The notes: a model not told the origin generated them from the letters alone. A stretch of DNA of 37,680 bases from DATDXN01 sp035289305 (GCA_035289305.1 DATDXN010000018.1:1-37680), one strand, 5' to 3'; counted from the stretch's first letter, positions 1-7,185 are shown. Numbers and translations: made by a program.

Positions 1-1
1 C

Positions 2-418
2 AAGCAATACTCAGAAGAAAAGGATGAAGTGACCGAGTCAATAAAGAGGCATTCCCAGGCAAGCACTGGTTACATTAACCTGGGAATAAACATCTATGAA
101 CTATCCCAAAGAGCCAAAGAGATCTACCTCAAAGCCAAAGCAAAGGACATGTTGGATGAGCAACGAAGCCTTATCAGGTTGGTATTTGCCGATTTGAAAC
201 TAAACGAGGGAAAGTTAAGCTACACCTACTCCAAGACCTTCAAAGTCCTCTCGGAAGCGGTTTCAGCCACCAACGGTTCGAATGTTGATAAATTCAAGGG
301 TTTTGAAAACGAAAAATTCGAACCTACGAAAAAGAGCGATGTTGCGGGACAAAAGGACTCTTTGTTGCCCTCTCGTCCCATCTGGCTCCCCCGCCTGGAC
401 TCGAACCAGGAACCTTGA
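2..418 (+). CDS. Serine site-specific recombinase, C-terminal fragment (5' end outside window)
   Basis: The reading frame is open from the left edge, so this is the C-terminal part of a longer protein. The visible 139 residues contain a basic helical stretch and the segment LIRLVFADLKLNEGKLSYTY followed by a TFKVL motif, which resembles the C-terminal tail of large serine recombinases (resolvase/invertase superfamily) common in Patescibacteria. The catalytic serine domain is not in the window. The last residues (LPRLDSNQEP) are read from the opposite strand of the tRNA-Asn gene, so the coding frame terminates inside that gene. This is what one expects if the protein's 3' end lies at the attachment site of an integrated element. 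Family assignment rests on the tail only and is moderately sure; a tyrosine integrase is less likely because no R-H-R-Y motifs are seen. Confidence 0.62.
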   Translation, partial: KQYSEEKDEVTESIKRHSQASTGYINLGINIYELSQRAKEIYLKAKAKDMLDEQRSLIRLVFADLKLNEGKLSYTYSKTFKVLSEAVSATNGSNVDKFKGFENEKFEPTKKSDVAGQKDSLLPSRPIWLPRLDSNQEP

Positions 419-458
419 AGTTAACAGCTTCCTGCTCTACCGATTGAGCTACAGGGGA
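383..458 (-). tRNA. tRNA-Asn (anticodon GTT), CCA encoded
   Basis: The reverse strand folds as a complete cloverleaf. The acceptor stem TCCCCTG pairs with CGGGGGA with one G-U pair, the D stem is GCTC/GAGC, the anticodon loop is CTGTTAA, and the T arm is CCTGG-TTCGAGT-CCAGG. The discriminator is G and a 3' CCA is encoded. The anticodon GTT reads Asn codons. The anticodon stem has one apparent G27-A43 mismatch. The 3' end faces the recombinase gene, whose last codons overlap it. Confidence 0.95.
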
Positions 459-472
459 ATTTCAACAAGTCT

Positions 473-478
473 ATTATA
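473..478 (-). promoter_or_regulatory. -10 box of tRNA-Asn
   Basis: On the reverse strand TATAAT is preceded by TGA, giving an extended -10 (TGnTATAAT), 14 nt upstream of the mature tRNA 5' end. No good -35 at 17 nt is seen. Confidence 0.5.
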
Positions 479-501
479 TCAATTTTTTCCGAAATATAGT
501 G

Positions 502-513
502 TAAAATACTTCT
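502..513 (+). promoter_or_regulatory. -10 box 6 nt before bcp ATG (leaderless-type)
   Basis: TAAAAT at 502-507 is followed by six bases and then the ATG at 514. No Shine-Dalgarno fits in this space, so transcription would start at or next to the A of the start codon. Confidence 0.45.
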
Positions 514-984
514 ATGCAATCATCTGATCTTTTACAAAAAATGGCGCCGAATTTTTCACTTTCTGATCAAGATGGAAAAATGCATACGCTTTCAGATTAT
601 CGCGGGAAGTGGGTGATCCTTTATTTTTACCCCAAAGACGACACGCCGGGTTGTACGAAAGAAGCATGTTCGTTCCGCGACAACACACAACAACTCACAC
701 AAAAAGATATCGTCGTTCTGGCCGTCTCGGCAGATTCGCCCGCCTCTCATAAAAAATTTGCCGAAAAATATCATCTCTCATTCCCTCTTCTTGCAGATGT
801 CGAAAAAGAAACAATCAAAGCGTATGGAGCCTGGGGAAAAAAGAAATTCATGGGCAAAGAGTATGATGGAATCTTGCGCACGACTTTTCTCATTGATCCA
901 CGAGGTGTCGTGAAAAAAGTTTTTGAAAATGTGACTCCTGCTGACCATGCGCGAGAAATTCTCACGTTTTTTGATACACAATAA
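514..984 (+). CDS. bcp: Thioredoxin-dependent peroxiredoxin, BCP/PrxQ type
   Basis: This 156-residue protein reduces hydrogen and organic peroxides using thioredoxin-type electron donors in the cytoplasm. The peroxidatic cysteine is C47 in the motif DDTPGCTKEAC, and the resolving cysteine C52 lies five residues later, the spacing of atypical 2-Cys PrxQ/BCP enzymes. The order FYPKDDTPGC, then FPLLAD and a C-terminal RTTFLIDPRG strand is that of the AhpC/TSA fold. Length equals the family norm. The start follows a -10 box by six bases. The last 23 nt overlap the 3' end of the convergent mscS gene. No signal peptide is present. The assignment is secure; the physiological reductant is not shown here. 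Confidence 0.95.
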   Translation: MQSSDLLQKMAPNFSLSDQDGKMHTLSDYRGKWVILYFYPKDDTPGCTKEACSFRDNTQQLTQKDIVVLAVSADSPASHKKFAEKYHLSFPLLADVEKETIKAYGAWGKKKFMGKEYDGILRTTFLIDPRGVVKKVFENVTPADHAREILTFFDTQ

Positions 985-1465
985 CCTTTTTGATCTCTGA
1001 ATTGGGAATATGCATCAAGCGACCCTTGTCATCGTGTAGAATCGTTGTCCTCAAAGTGATTTTATATACTTCACCCTCAAGATCATCAACGACGATACGA
1101 TCCCCGATATTATATTGATTTTCAAGAATGATGAAAAATCCCGCGATGAGATCTTTGATGAGATTCTGTGCTCCAAAAGAAATAGCAAATCCCACGATAC
1201 CCGCGCCAGTTAAAAGAGGCGCGACCGCAACTCCAATTTCACTGAAAATCAAAAGAAGTACTACGATAAAAATCGCAACAGATACGCTATTTTTTGTCAA
1301 AGCCTTCAGAGTATCTACACGCTGTGCATAATGGGGACGAGGAAATCTATGTTTGAGATTGTTGAAAAAAACATTAATGGATATCGTGGAGAAAAAAAGC
1401 GTAATAAATGAGATGAGCAAAATGACGCCGATGCGTATAATTGCGGTAAATGATAGTGCATCCAT
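962..1465 (-). CDS. mscS: Small MscS-family mechanosensitive channel
   Basis: This 167-residue protein has hydrophobic helices at about 8-30 and 58-85. A Gly/Ala-rich pore helix follows (GAGIVGFAISFGAQNLIKDL), then FFIILENQYNIGDRIVV, the signature entry into the MscS beta domain, and a IPNSEI segment near the end. The family opens under membrane tension to release solutes during osmotic downshock. At 167 residues it ends just after the beta domain and lacks the alpha/beta cage of E. coli MscS (about 286 residues), so it is a minimal version. It starts one base after the efp stop codon and is the last gene of the leftward block, so it is probably translated from the same mRNA. It overlaps bcp at its 3' end. 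Confidence 0.88.
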   Translation of the reverse strand: MDALSFTAIIRIGVILLISFITLFFSTISINVFFNNLKHRFPRPHYAQRVDTLKALTKNSVSVAIFIVVLLLIFSEIGVAVAPLLTGAGIVGFAISFGAQNLIKDLIAGFFIILENQYNIGDRIVVDDLEGEVYKITLRTTILHDDKGRLMHIPNSEIKKVIVYQKT

Positions 1466-1466
1466 A

Positions 1467-2048
1467 TTATTGATACTGCTTCCCTACTCGCTCAATGTAT
1501 TCTCCGGTTTCAGGATTGACCACGATGCTATCTCCTGTTTTGATAAAAAGCGGCGCCAATACTGTCGCGCCGGTTTCCACTATCACTGACTTTTTCGCGC
1601 CCGTCACCGTATCGCCCTTCACTGCCTCCTGCGCCTGCGTCACTTTCAACCTGACTGACTGGGGAGGGCGAACAGCAATGGGTACCCCTTGATGAAGCAA
1701 CACAAAAAGCTTATCTCCCTCTTTGATAAAAGAAACAATCTCTCCTGATTGTGAGAGAGGGAGCGTATGTTGTTCAAACGTACGCTCGTTCATGAAATGA
1801 AGAGACTCATGATCTTTGTATAAATATTGCAGTTCAATCACTTCAACATCAAGCACTTCTATGGTTTCGCTTGATTTGTAGGTAAAATCAAGAGTTTTGC
1901 CTGTTTTGATGTTTTTGATGCGCGACTTCATCAAAGCCCCACCTTTGCCCGGTGAGTAAAACTCCGCCTTCTGCACTTGCCACATATCACCATCTTTTTG
2001 GATAAACTGTCCCTTTTTTATATTTCCTGCATTGATTTTCATGTTCAA
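1467..2048 (-). CDS. efp: Elongation factor P
   Basis: EF-P binds the ribosome between the P and E sites and relieves stalling at polyproline stretches. The 193-residue protein has the usual three domains: an N-terminal KOW-like domain with the loop SPGKGGA, a central OB domain, and a C-terminal OB domain with GDSIVVNPETGEYIERV. The loop lysine K35 is the position modified in other bacteria; a lysine here, rather than arginine, agrees with a beta-lysyl (EpmA) type system or an unmodified/Bacillus type. The gene begins 6 nt after epmA, the gene for the presumed modifying enzyme. Several proteins in this window (for example the P/T-rich protein at 21473) contain prolines that could need EF-P. 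An alternative start is Met3. Confidence 0.96.
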   Translation of the reverse strand: MNMKINAGNIKKGQFIQKDGDMWQVQKAEFYSPGKGGALMKSRIKNIKTGKTLDFTYKSSETIEVLDVEVIELQYLYKDHESLHFMNERTFEQHTLPLSQSGEIVSFIKEGDKLFVLLHQGVPIAVRPPQSVRLKVTQAQEAVKGDTVTGAKKSVIVETGATVLAPLFIKTGDSIVVNPETGEYIERVGKQYQ

Positions 2049-2054
2049 AGTATA

Positions 2055-3056
2055 TCACATATCGCGATCAAAGGCAATCAATTGCAACTGCCGCAAAGAA
2101 GTAGCACCGGCAAAAAGCATGGCAAGGCGGTCAAATCCCACTGCCACCCCCGCACACTTCGGCAGCCCTTTTCGCAGAGCATCAATAAAGCCCCAATCAA
2201 TGGGATGGTTGATTTTGCCCTCTCGCTTGCGAAGCAGTGCATCCTGCTTGAACCGCTCTTTTTGCTTTTTCCAATCAGTAAGTTCGCTGTAACAATCAGC
2301 AAGCTCAACGCCTGCGATATAGAGCTCAAAACGCTCTGCCGTGACGCCGTCTGTTTTCAATTGGGCAAGAGCAGCGAGTTTTTTGGGGTAGTCATAGATG
2401 ATGGTCGGCGCCGCAACACCCAAATGCGGCTCCACTTCCTGCGCATACACTTGGCTAAACAGATCAACATATGAGGTATTTTCTGTGGCGTATCCCTTTT
2501 CTGCGGCTTTTGTAAAAAAAGCCGTTTCATCAAAAATGTCTGCGATATCTGCATATCGAGAAAACGCCTCCTTGACCGTCAACTCCTGCCAGACAGTATC
2601 AAGAGCAATCGAGCGGTTTTTGTAGACAATGTGCTTTTTCTTTTGTTTTTCAGCCAAAAAACACACAAACTCTTTGAGTTCTTTTTTCATATAGGTATAG
2701 TCTACGCCTGTTTTATAAAACTCAAGTATGGTAAACTCGGGAAGATGCAAGCTGCTTTCCGGCTCGCTGTTGCGAAAAGCCTTACCCAAGAAGTAGCAGT
2801 CACCTATTCCCTCAACGAGTAACCTTTTGATAAAAAGCTCCGGAGAGGGCGTGAGATACAACTTTTGACTCTCTTTGAAATAGCGAAACGTCGTCTCAAA
2901 AACCTCAAGATACGACTCGGGGATAAGCGCTGGAGACAAAAGAGGAAGATCAAGCTCCAGATAATTTTTCTCTTCGAAAAATTGTCGCGTGGCCTTTTTG
3001 AGTGTAATGGTTTTTTGATATGCGACGCGATTCTGTAGAGACGCCGTGATCTTCAT
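2055..3056 (-). CDS. epmA: EF-P lysine ligase, EpmA/PoxA-type class II aminoacyl-tRNA synthetase paralogue
   Basis: The 333-residue protein is a LysRS-like catalytic core without the N-terminal anticodon-binding domain, the layout of EpmA (about 325 residues). Class II motif 2 reads GKAFRNSEPESSLHLPEFTI, and motif 3 reads GVAVGFDRLAML. The stretch RFELYIAGVELADCYSELTD closely follows E. coli EpmA as remembered. In motif 3 the residue after GV is alanine, as in EpmA (GVALG), where LysRS has glycine (GLGIG). EpmA attaches (R)-beta-lysine to the EF-P loop lysine. It lies directly upstream of efp, which supports that role. No epmB (lysine 2,3-aminomutase) is in the window. The start ATG overlaps the dnaJ stop as ATGA, implying translational coupling. 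A diverged free-standing LysRS is the alternative, less likely. Confidence 0.87.
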   Translation of the reverse strand: MKITASLQNRVAYQKTITLKKATRQFFEEKNYLELDLPLLSPALIPESYLEVFETTFRYFKESQKLYLTPSPELFIKRLLVEGIGDCYFLGKAFRNSEPESSLHLPEFTILEFYKTGVDYTYMKKELKEFVCFLAEKQKKKHIVYKNRSIALDTVWQELTVKEAFSRYADIADIFDETAFFTKAAEKGYATENTSYVDLFSQVYAQEVEPHLGVAAPTIIYDYPKKLAALAQLKTDGVTAERFELYIAGVELADCYSELTDWKKQKERFKQDALLRKREGKINHPIDWGFIDALRKGLPKCAGVAVGFDRLAMLFAGATSLRQLQLIAFDRDM

Positions 3057-3898
3057 CTTCTTCCCTCCCGTTCAAATTCTTCAAGCAGTTTTTTTTGTTT
3101 GTGGGTGATTTTTGAAGGTATGCGGACTTTGAATACCACGTATTGATTACCTCTTCTATGAGAATGGGGATAGACAATGCCGCGCCCAGAAAGCCGCATA
3201 ATCTGACCAGACTCCGTTCCGGGCCGGATTTTAAGCGTTATATCCTCATCAATTCCCGGCACCGTCACCATCCCACCCAAGATCGCCATTGTCACCGAAA
3301 TAGACATTTCAGTATAGATATCTTGTCCTTCTCGTCTGAAACGATGATCAGGACGGACATCAACCAGCAAATCAAAATCTGAAAACCTGATGCGTGTGCC
3401 ACCATCAACACCCGCAGGAATTTTGATCGTTTTCTTTTTTCCCTCAATCTGCACTTCTTTGGTCACGCCATGCACTGCCTCATCAAATGAAATAGCTATC
3501 TGATATGCAGGTCGTCGCTGTCGCGCACTGCCGCCCCTACCACCAAAGAACTGCTCAAAAATATCAAATGGATTGGAAAATCCGCCAAAATCAAATCCTT
3601 CAAACGGAGACTCTCCCGATGAGGTATACGTATAGGTGAACGGACCGCCGGAGGAGGCACCTCCTCTACCAAATCCTTGGCGCGAAAACGCCTCATGCCC
3701 TACCTGATCGTAGAGTTCTTTTTTCTTGAGATCTCCCAGCACCTCATATGCTTGATTAATTTCTTTGAATTTTTCTCCTGCCTCTTTCGATTTATTGCGA
3801 TCAGGATGCCACTCTAGAGCCAACCTGCGGTATGCGGCTTTTATATCATGGACGGGCGCATTTTTTGAAACTCCCAGTACTTCATAGTAATCAGCCAT
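3053..3898 (-). CDS. dnaJ: DnaJ/CbpA-type co-chaperone without zinc finger
   Basis: This 281-residue Hsp40 stimulates DnaK ATP hydrolysis and delivers substrates. The J domain occupies residues 1-70 with HPD at 31-33. A Gly/Phe/Ser-rich linker follows at about 74-125 (GFGRGG, EGFDFGGF, FGGRGG), then the two beta-sandwich C-terminal domains from about 130 to 275. The CxxCxGxG zinc-finger repeats of canonical DnaJ are absent, so it is a class B (CbpA-like) protein. It begins 7 nt after the dnaK stop, the standard dnaK-dnaJ order. Its TGA stop shares bases with the ATG of epmA. The name dnaJ follows from operon context; cbpA would describe the architecture equally well. Confidence 0.93.
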   Translation of the reverse strand: MADYYEVLGVSKNAPVHDIKAAYRRLALEWHPDRNKSKEAGEKFKEINQAYEVLGDLKKKELYDQVGHEAFSRQGFGRGGASSGGPFTYTYTSSGESPFEGFDFGGFSNPFDIFEQFFGGRGGSARQRRPAYQIAISFDEAVHGVTKEVQIEGKKKTIKIPAGVDGGTRIRFSDFDLLVDVRPDHRFRREGQDIYTEMSISVTMAILGGMVTVPGIDEDITLKIRPGTESGQIMRLSGRGIVYPHSHRRGNQYVVFKVRIPSKITHKQKKLLEEFEREGRR

Positions 3899-3905
3899 AC
3901 TAAAT

Positions 3906-5792
3906 TTAGTTTACCACTTCGCCTTCTTCTGCGGCTTTTTCATCTTTTTTAGGTTCGCGTGTGCCGCCGTCTGGCTTTGTTTCTTGGGCAGGTGCGCTGG
4001 CTTTTGCTTTATACATCTCTTGTCCGATTTTTGAGAGAACATCTGAAAGTTCTTTTGTTTTTGTCTCAATGTCCTCTTTCGTTCCGTTCTCAAGGGTATC
4101 TTTGAGCGCCTTTATTTTGTCCTCAACATTTTTTTTGAGCTCTGCTGGTGCTTTTTCTGCCTCTTTGATGGTTTTTTCGGCTGTGTATACCATCGCATCT
4201 GCTTTATTTCTTGCCTCGATGCGATCTTTTTCTCGACGATCTTCATCGGCGTGCCGATCTGCATCTTCCTTCATTTTCTCAATTTCTTCTTTGGTAAGAC
4301 CGGTTGATCCGGTGATCTTGATGCTTTGCGCCTTCCCTGTTGCTTTATCTTTGGCAGTGACGGTGAGAATACCATTTGCATCAATATCAAATACCACTTC
4401 AATCTGCGGCATGCCCCGGGGCGCAGGTGGTATCCCGTCGAGAATAAATCTGCCAAGAGACTTATTGTCCTTCGCCAGTGGACGCTCTCCTTGTAAAATA
4501 TGGATCTCAACCTGCGTTTGGCTATCTGCTGCAGTTGAAAATACTTCGGATTTTGAGGTGGGCACGGTCGTATTGCGGGTGATCAAGGCTGTGGAAACTC
4601 CACCCAACGTCTCAACGCCAAGAGTAAGTGGCGTCACATCAAGAAGCACCACGTCGCGCACATCGCCGCTGATGATCCCTGCCTGAATGGCAGCGCCAAT
4701 TGCCACTGCCTCATCGGGATTGACCGAACGGTTTGGTTCTTTGCCAAAAAATTCCTTCACCCGCTCAATCATCTTGGGCATGCGCGTCATACCACCCACT
4801 AAAATAATTTCATTGATATCGCCTGACCCAAGTTTTGCGTCTTTTAAACAATTTTTTACTGCTTCAAACGAATGGTCAATCAGTTTTGCGACGAGCCCCT
4901 CAAGACGGGCACGCGTCAGCTTCATGACAAAATGAAGCGGCTGATTGTCCTTGACGGTGATAAAGGGAAGGTTAATCTCCGTCTCAAGAGAGGTTGAAAG
5001 CTCAATTTTTGCCTTCTCCGCTGCATCGCGCAGTCGCTGAAGGGCTTGCGCATCAGTGCGAAGATCAATTCCTTGTTCTTTTTTAAACTCATCGGCAAGA
5101 AAATCCATAATTGTTTTATCAAAATCATCTCCCCCAAGATGCGTATCGCCATTGGTTGCCTTCACCTGAAACACACCCTCTCCGAGCTCAAGCACGGTAA
5201 TATCAAATGTTCCTCCTCCAAAGTCATAAACGGCAATATTGTGCAGTTGTTTTTTATCAAGTCCGTAGGCAAGAGATGAGGCAGTAGGCTCGTTGATGAT
5301 ACGGATAACCTCAAGTCCCGCAATCTCTCCTGCCTGTTTGGTGGCTTGTCGCTGCGCATCGTCAAAATATGCGGGAACCGTAATCACTGCTTTTGTCACG
5401 GTGTCCCCCAAATAACTCTCCGCATCTGCCTTGATTTTTTGCAAAATCATTGCAGAAACTTCCTGCGGGGTGTAGGTTTTCCCCTCAACTTCAACCACTG
5501 CCATACCGTCTCGTCCTTCTTTGACGACGTAGGGAAGCCATTTTTTATCATTCTGCACCGATGGATCGCTGAAGCGCCGCCCCATGATACGTTTGATAGA
5601 AAAGATCACATTTTTGGGGTGTATGATCATCTGGCGCTTTGCCACGTCTCCCACGATACGCTTGACTGGATCAACCACTGAAGGAATGACATTTCTCCCC
5701 TCTTTCGAGTGGATGACTTTTGCTTTTCCTCCCTCCATCACTGCCACACACGAATTGGTAGTACCAAGATCAATACCGACTGTTTTTGCCAT
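3906..5792 (-). CDS. dnaK: Chaperone DnaK (Hsp70)
   Basis: This 628-residue ATP-dependent chaperone has the actin-like nucleotide-binding domain over residues 1-380. Motifs seen are GIDLGTTNSCVAVMEG, the hinge AVYDFGGGTFDIT, NEPTASSLAYG, and ILVGGMTRMP. The substrate-binding domain starts with DVVLLDVTPLTLGVETLGG, and the helical lid is Lys/Glu-rich. The tail is acidic and ends EEGEVVN. Length and motifs are normal for bacterial DnaK. It lies in the order hrcA-grpE-dnaK-dnaJ, separated from grpE by 72 nt that carry two tandem hairpins. Regulation by HrcA through the CIRCE upstream of hrcA is expected. Confidence 0.99.
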   Translation of the reverse strand: MAKTVGIDLGTTNSCVAVMEGGKAKVIHSKEGRNVIPSVVDPVKRIVGDVAKRQMIIHPKNVIFSIKRIMGRRFSDPSVQNDKKWLPYVVKEGRDGMAVVEVEGKTYTPQEVSAMILQKIKADAESYLGDTVTKAVITVPAYFDDAQRQATKQAGEIAGLEVIRIINEPTASSLAYGLDKKQLHNIAVYDFGGGTFDITVLELGEGVFQVKATNGDTHLGGDDFDKTIMDFLADEFKKEQGIDLRTDAQALQRLRDAAEKAKIELSTSLETEINLPFITVKDNQPLHFVMKLTRARLEGLVAKLIDHSFEAVKNCLKDAKLGSGDINEIILVGGMTRMPKMIERVKEFFGKEPNRSVNPDEAVAIGAAIQAGIISGDVRDVVLLDVTPLTLGVETLGGVSTALITRNTTVPTSKSEVFSTAADSQTQVEIHILQGERPLAKDNKSLGRFILDGIPPAPRGMPQIEVVFDIDANGILTVTAKDKATGKAQSIKITGSTGLTKEEIEKMKEDADRHADEDRREKDRIEARNKADAMVYTAEKTIKEAEKAPAELKKNVEDKIKALKDTLENGTKEDIETKTKELSDVLSKIGQEMYKAKASAPAQETKPDGGTREPKKDEKAAEEGEVVN

Positions 5793-5809
5793 AGTATAGA
5801 TGTAAATAA

Positions 5810-5828
5810 ATTCCGATTAAATCGGAAT
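5810..5828. repeat. Hairpin 1 in the grpE-dnaK gap
   Basis: ATTCCGAT and ATCGGAAT form a perfect 8-bp stem around a TAA loop. It lies 17 nt upstream of the dnaK start and is followed at once by a second, similar hairpin. No T-run follows in the direction of transcription, so it does not look like a simple terminator. Confidence 0.75.
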
Positions 5829-5830
5829 AA

Positions 5831-5849
5831 ATCCCGATCTAATCGGGAT
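5831..5849. repeat. Hairpin 2 in the grpE-dnaK gap, repeated at 9098
   Basis: ATCCCGAT and ATCGGGAT form a perfect 8-bp stem around a CTA loop. With its flank (GGAATAAA before, AAA after) it is almost identical to the intergenic copy at 9091-9119, differing in two loop-proximal bases. It is therefore a dispersed palindromic repeat. In the hrcA operon it would sit in the mRNA between grpE and dnaK, where it could affect processing or stability. Confidence 0.75.
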
Positions 5850-5864
5850 AAATTTGTAATAATG

Positions 5865-6380
5865 TTATTTCTTTTTTTTCGCCACTTTCACTCGCGCAAC
5901 ACGGATAATTTTGCTATCCAATGCGTATCCTTTTTGCACAATCTCTATGATAATATTATCATGATCGCCCTCAACAATTTCAATGCATTCAGCCGTATGA
6001 GGATCATACAATGTCCCAACAAGCACAAGTTCGCGCACCCCCTCTTTTTGAAGCAGCGCGCTGAATTTATTTTTGACAAGTTGCAAACCTGTGTCTTTCA
6101 CAAATACTTCAGCTTTTTCAAGATCATCCATAATATCCAAAAAACCCCCAAGCAACCGTTTATGCACCTGACTTCGTATGTGGGCAAATTCGTTTCCCGT
6201 GCGTCTTTCAAGATTTTGGTAATCTGCCAACGCGCGAATATATTTTTCCCTCCAGTTTTCTATTTCTTTTTTTGACGCCTCAAGATCGCCACAACAGTCT
6301 TTTTCTGCATCTTTCTGTTTTTCGACGTCCTGCTTTTTTTCATTTTTTTGGTTTTGCATATCGTCTGGTGTTGTTTTCAT
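5865..6380 (-). CDS. grpE: Nucleotide exchange factor GrpE
   Basis: GrpE releases ADP from DnaK. The 171-residue protein has a charged, low-complexity N-terminus (residues 1-35), a long helix including EKYIRALADYQNLERRT, and the C-terminal beta-wing region with VREL, YDPHTAECIEIV and the end motif GYALDSKIIRVARVKV. Length is typical. It follows hrcA by 3 nt, so the two are co-transcribed and probably coupled. Two adjacent cysteines (CC) in the acidic N-terminus are unusual but lie outside the conserved region. Confidence 0.96.
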   Translation of the reverse strand: MKTTPDDMQNQKNEKKQDVEKQKDAEKDCCGDLEASKKEIENWREKYIRALADYQNLERRTGNEFAHIRSQVHKRLLGGFLDIMDDLEKAEVFVKDTGLQLVKNKFSALLQKEGVRELVLVGTLYDPHTAECIEIVEGDHDNIIIEIVQKGYALDSKIIRVARVKVAKKKK

Positions 6381-6383
6381 ACA

Positions 6384-7124
6384 TTATATGCCCTGTTCTT
6401 TGAGCATTTTTCCAATCAATGTGCTAAAATATTTGACCCGCGGGATGACCATCTCATATTCCATACGTGCTGATCCGGTGACTCCAATTGCTCCGCGTAT
6501 TTTGTTACCCTCAAATTCGCCAAACACACACGCACAGGGCTCAAGGGTTTTCTCCTTCATCCCTTCATTGCCGATGACAAATACAATGTCTTCATCGTGT
6601 TGCTCAAAATAGCGCAAAATTTCATTCCAAAAAGACAGCTCGTCAAGGCGCTCGAAAAGAACCCGCGGGAGCGCAACGTCATAAAACTCCGGCAAAGAAA
6701 GCAGGTTTGGCACGCCAAAATAGTACATATCACCCACATTGGTGTTGACTACTGCCATCATGTTGGTTTTTTGGGCAAGCACGCGGGCCGCATGCTGCAA
6801 GAGCTTATGCACTTCCCCTCTGAAATCCCAGATATCGTTTTTGTAGGAAACCTCCTCAGCCGTTGACATTTCCTTCTCCTTCAGAAGATGTCTGATATAA
6901 AAACGAAAACCCGTCGTCGTGGGCACTCTTCCTGAAGAAAAGTGCTCTTTTTTGAGGTAACCTTTTTTGGCAAGCTCGGTCATTTCGTTGCGGACTGTCG
7001 CCGGAGAAACACCCAGATTGTATTTTTTGTCCAGTATCTCCGATCCGACCGGCTCACCAGTTCTCGTATACTCGACCACGATTGATTTTAATATCTCTAT
7101 TTGACGAGGTGTGAGCGTATCCAT
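6384..7124 (-). CDS. hrcA: Heat-shock repressor HrcA (short form)
   Basis: HrcA represses class I heat-shock operons by binding CIRCE operators. The N-terminal winged helix is clear: LTPRQIEILKSIVVEYTRTG, then EPVGSEIL and VSPATVRNEMTEL, followed by the SSGRVPTTTGFRFYI segment. The C-terminal part includes NKIRGAIGVTGSARMEYE, typical of the HrcA effector domain. At 246 residues it is about 90-100 shorter than B. subtilis HrcA, with the central insert domain missing. It is the first gene of the leftward chaperone operon and starts 25 nt downstream of a degenerate CIRCE, which implies autoregulation. Confidence 0.95.
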   Translation of the reverse strand: MDTLTPRQIEILKSIVVEYTRTGEPVGSEILDKKYNLGVSPATVRNEMTELAKKGYLKKEHFSSGRVPTTTGFRFYIRHLLKEKEMSTAEEVSYKNDIWDFRGEVHKLLQHAARVLAQKTNMMAVVNTNVGDMYYFGVPNLLSLPEFYDVALPRVLFERLDELSFWNEILRYFEQHDEDIVFVIGNEGMKEKTLEPCACVFGEFEGNKIRGAIGVTGSARMEYEMVIPRVKYFSTLIGKMLKEQGI

Positions 7125-7148
7125 AGATATATCCTGATTGCGCCGGGA

Positions 7149-7175
7149 TTAGCACAAGTCTATTATATCTGCTAA
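7149..7175 (-). promoter_or_regulatory. Degenerate CIRCE operator upstream of hrcA
   Basis: The site has the exact 9-9-9 layout of CIRCE: TTAGCACAA, a 9-nt spacer, ATCTGCTAA. The outer six bases of each arm (TTAGCA and TGCTAA) match the consensus TTAGCACTC-N9-GAGTGCTAA and are perfectly inverted. The inner three bases of each arm have drifted. It overlaps the -10 region of the hrcA promoter, so HrcA bound here would block RNA polymerase. Confidence 0.82.
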
Positions 7176-7185
7176 TTTTTGTCAA
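7157..7185 (-). promoter_or_regulatory. Promoter of the hrcA-grpE-dnaK-dnaJ operon
   Basis: On the reverse strand a perfect -35 TTGACA (7185-7180) lies 17 nt from TAGACT (7162-7157), giving a standard promoter. A TATAAT at 7167-7162 is also present but only 12 nt from the -35. Both -10 candidates are inside the CIRCE. Confidence 0.65.

Noticed and set aside
282..527. Open frame across tRNA-Asn ending beyond the bcp start
   Set aside because: Its middle (AWTRTRN) is the usual chance translation of the complement of a tRNA; it has no start signal or protein similarity.
2055..3056. Ordinary lysyl-tRNA synthetase
   Set aside because: No anticodon-binding domain, EpmA-like motif 3, and direct linkage to efp; kept only as an alternative.
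3961..4686. Long open frame of 241 codons opposite dnaK
   Set aside because: It is the Ser-rich antisense shadow of a strongly conserved gene.
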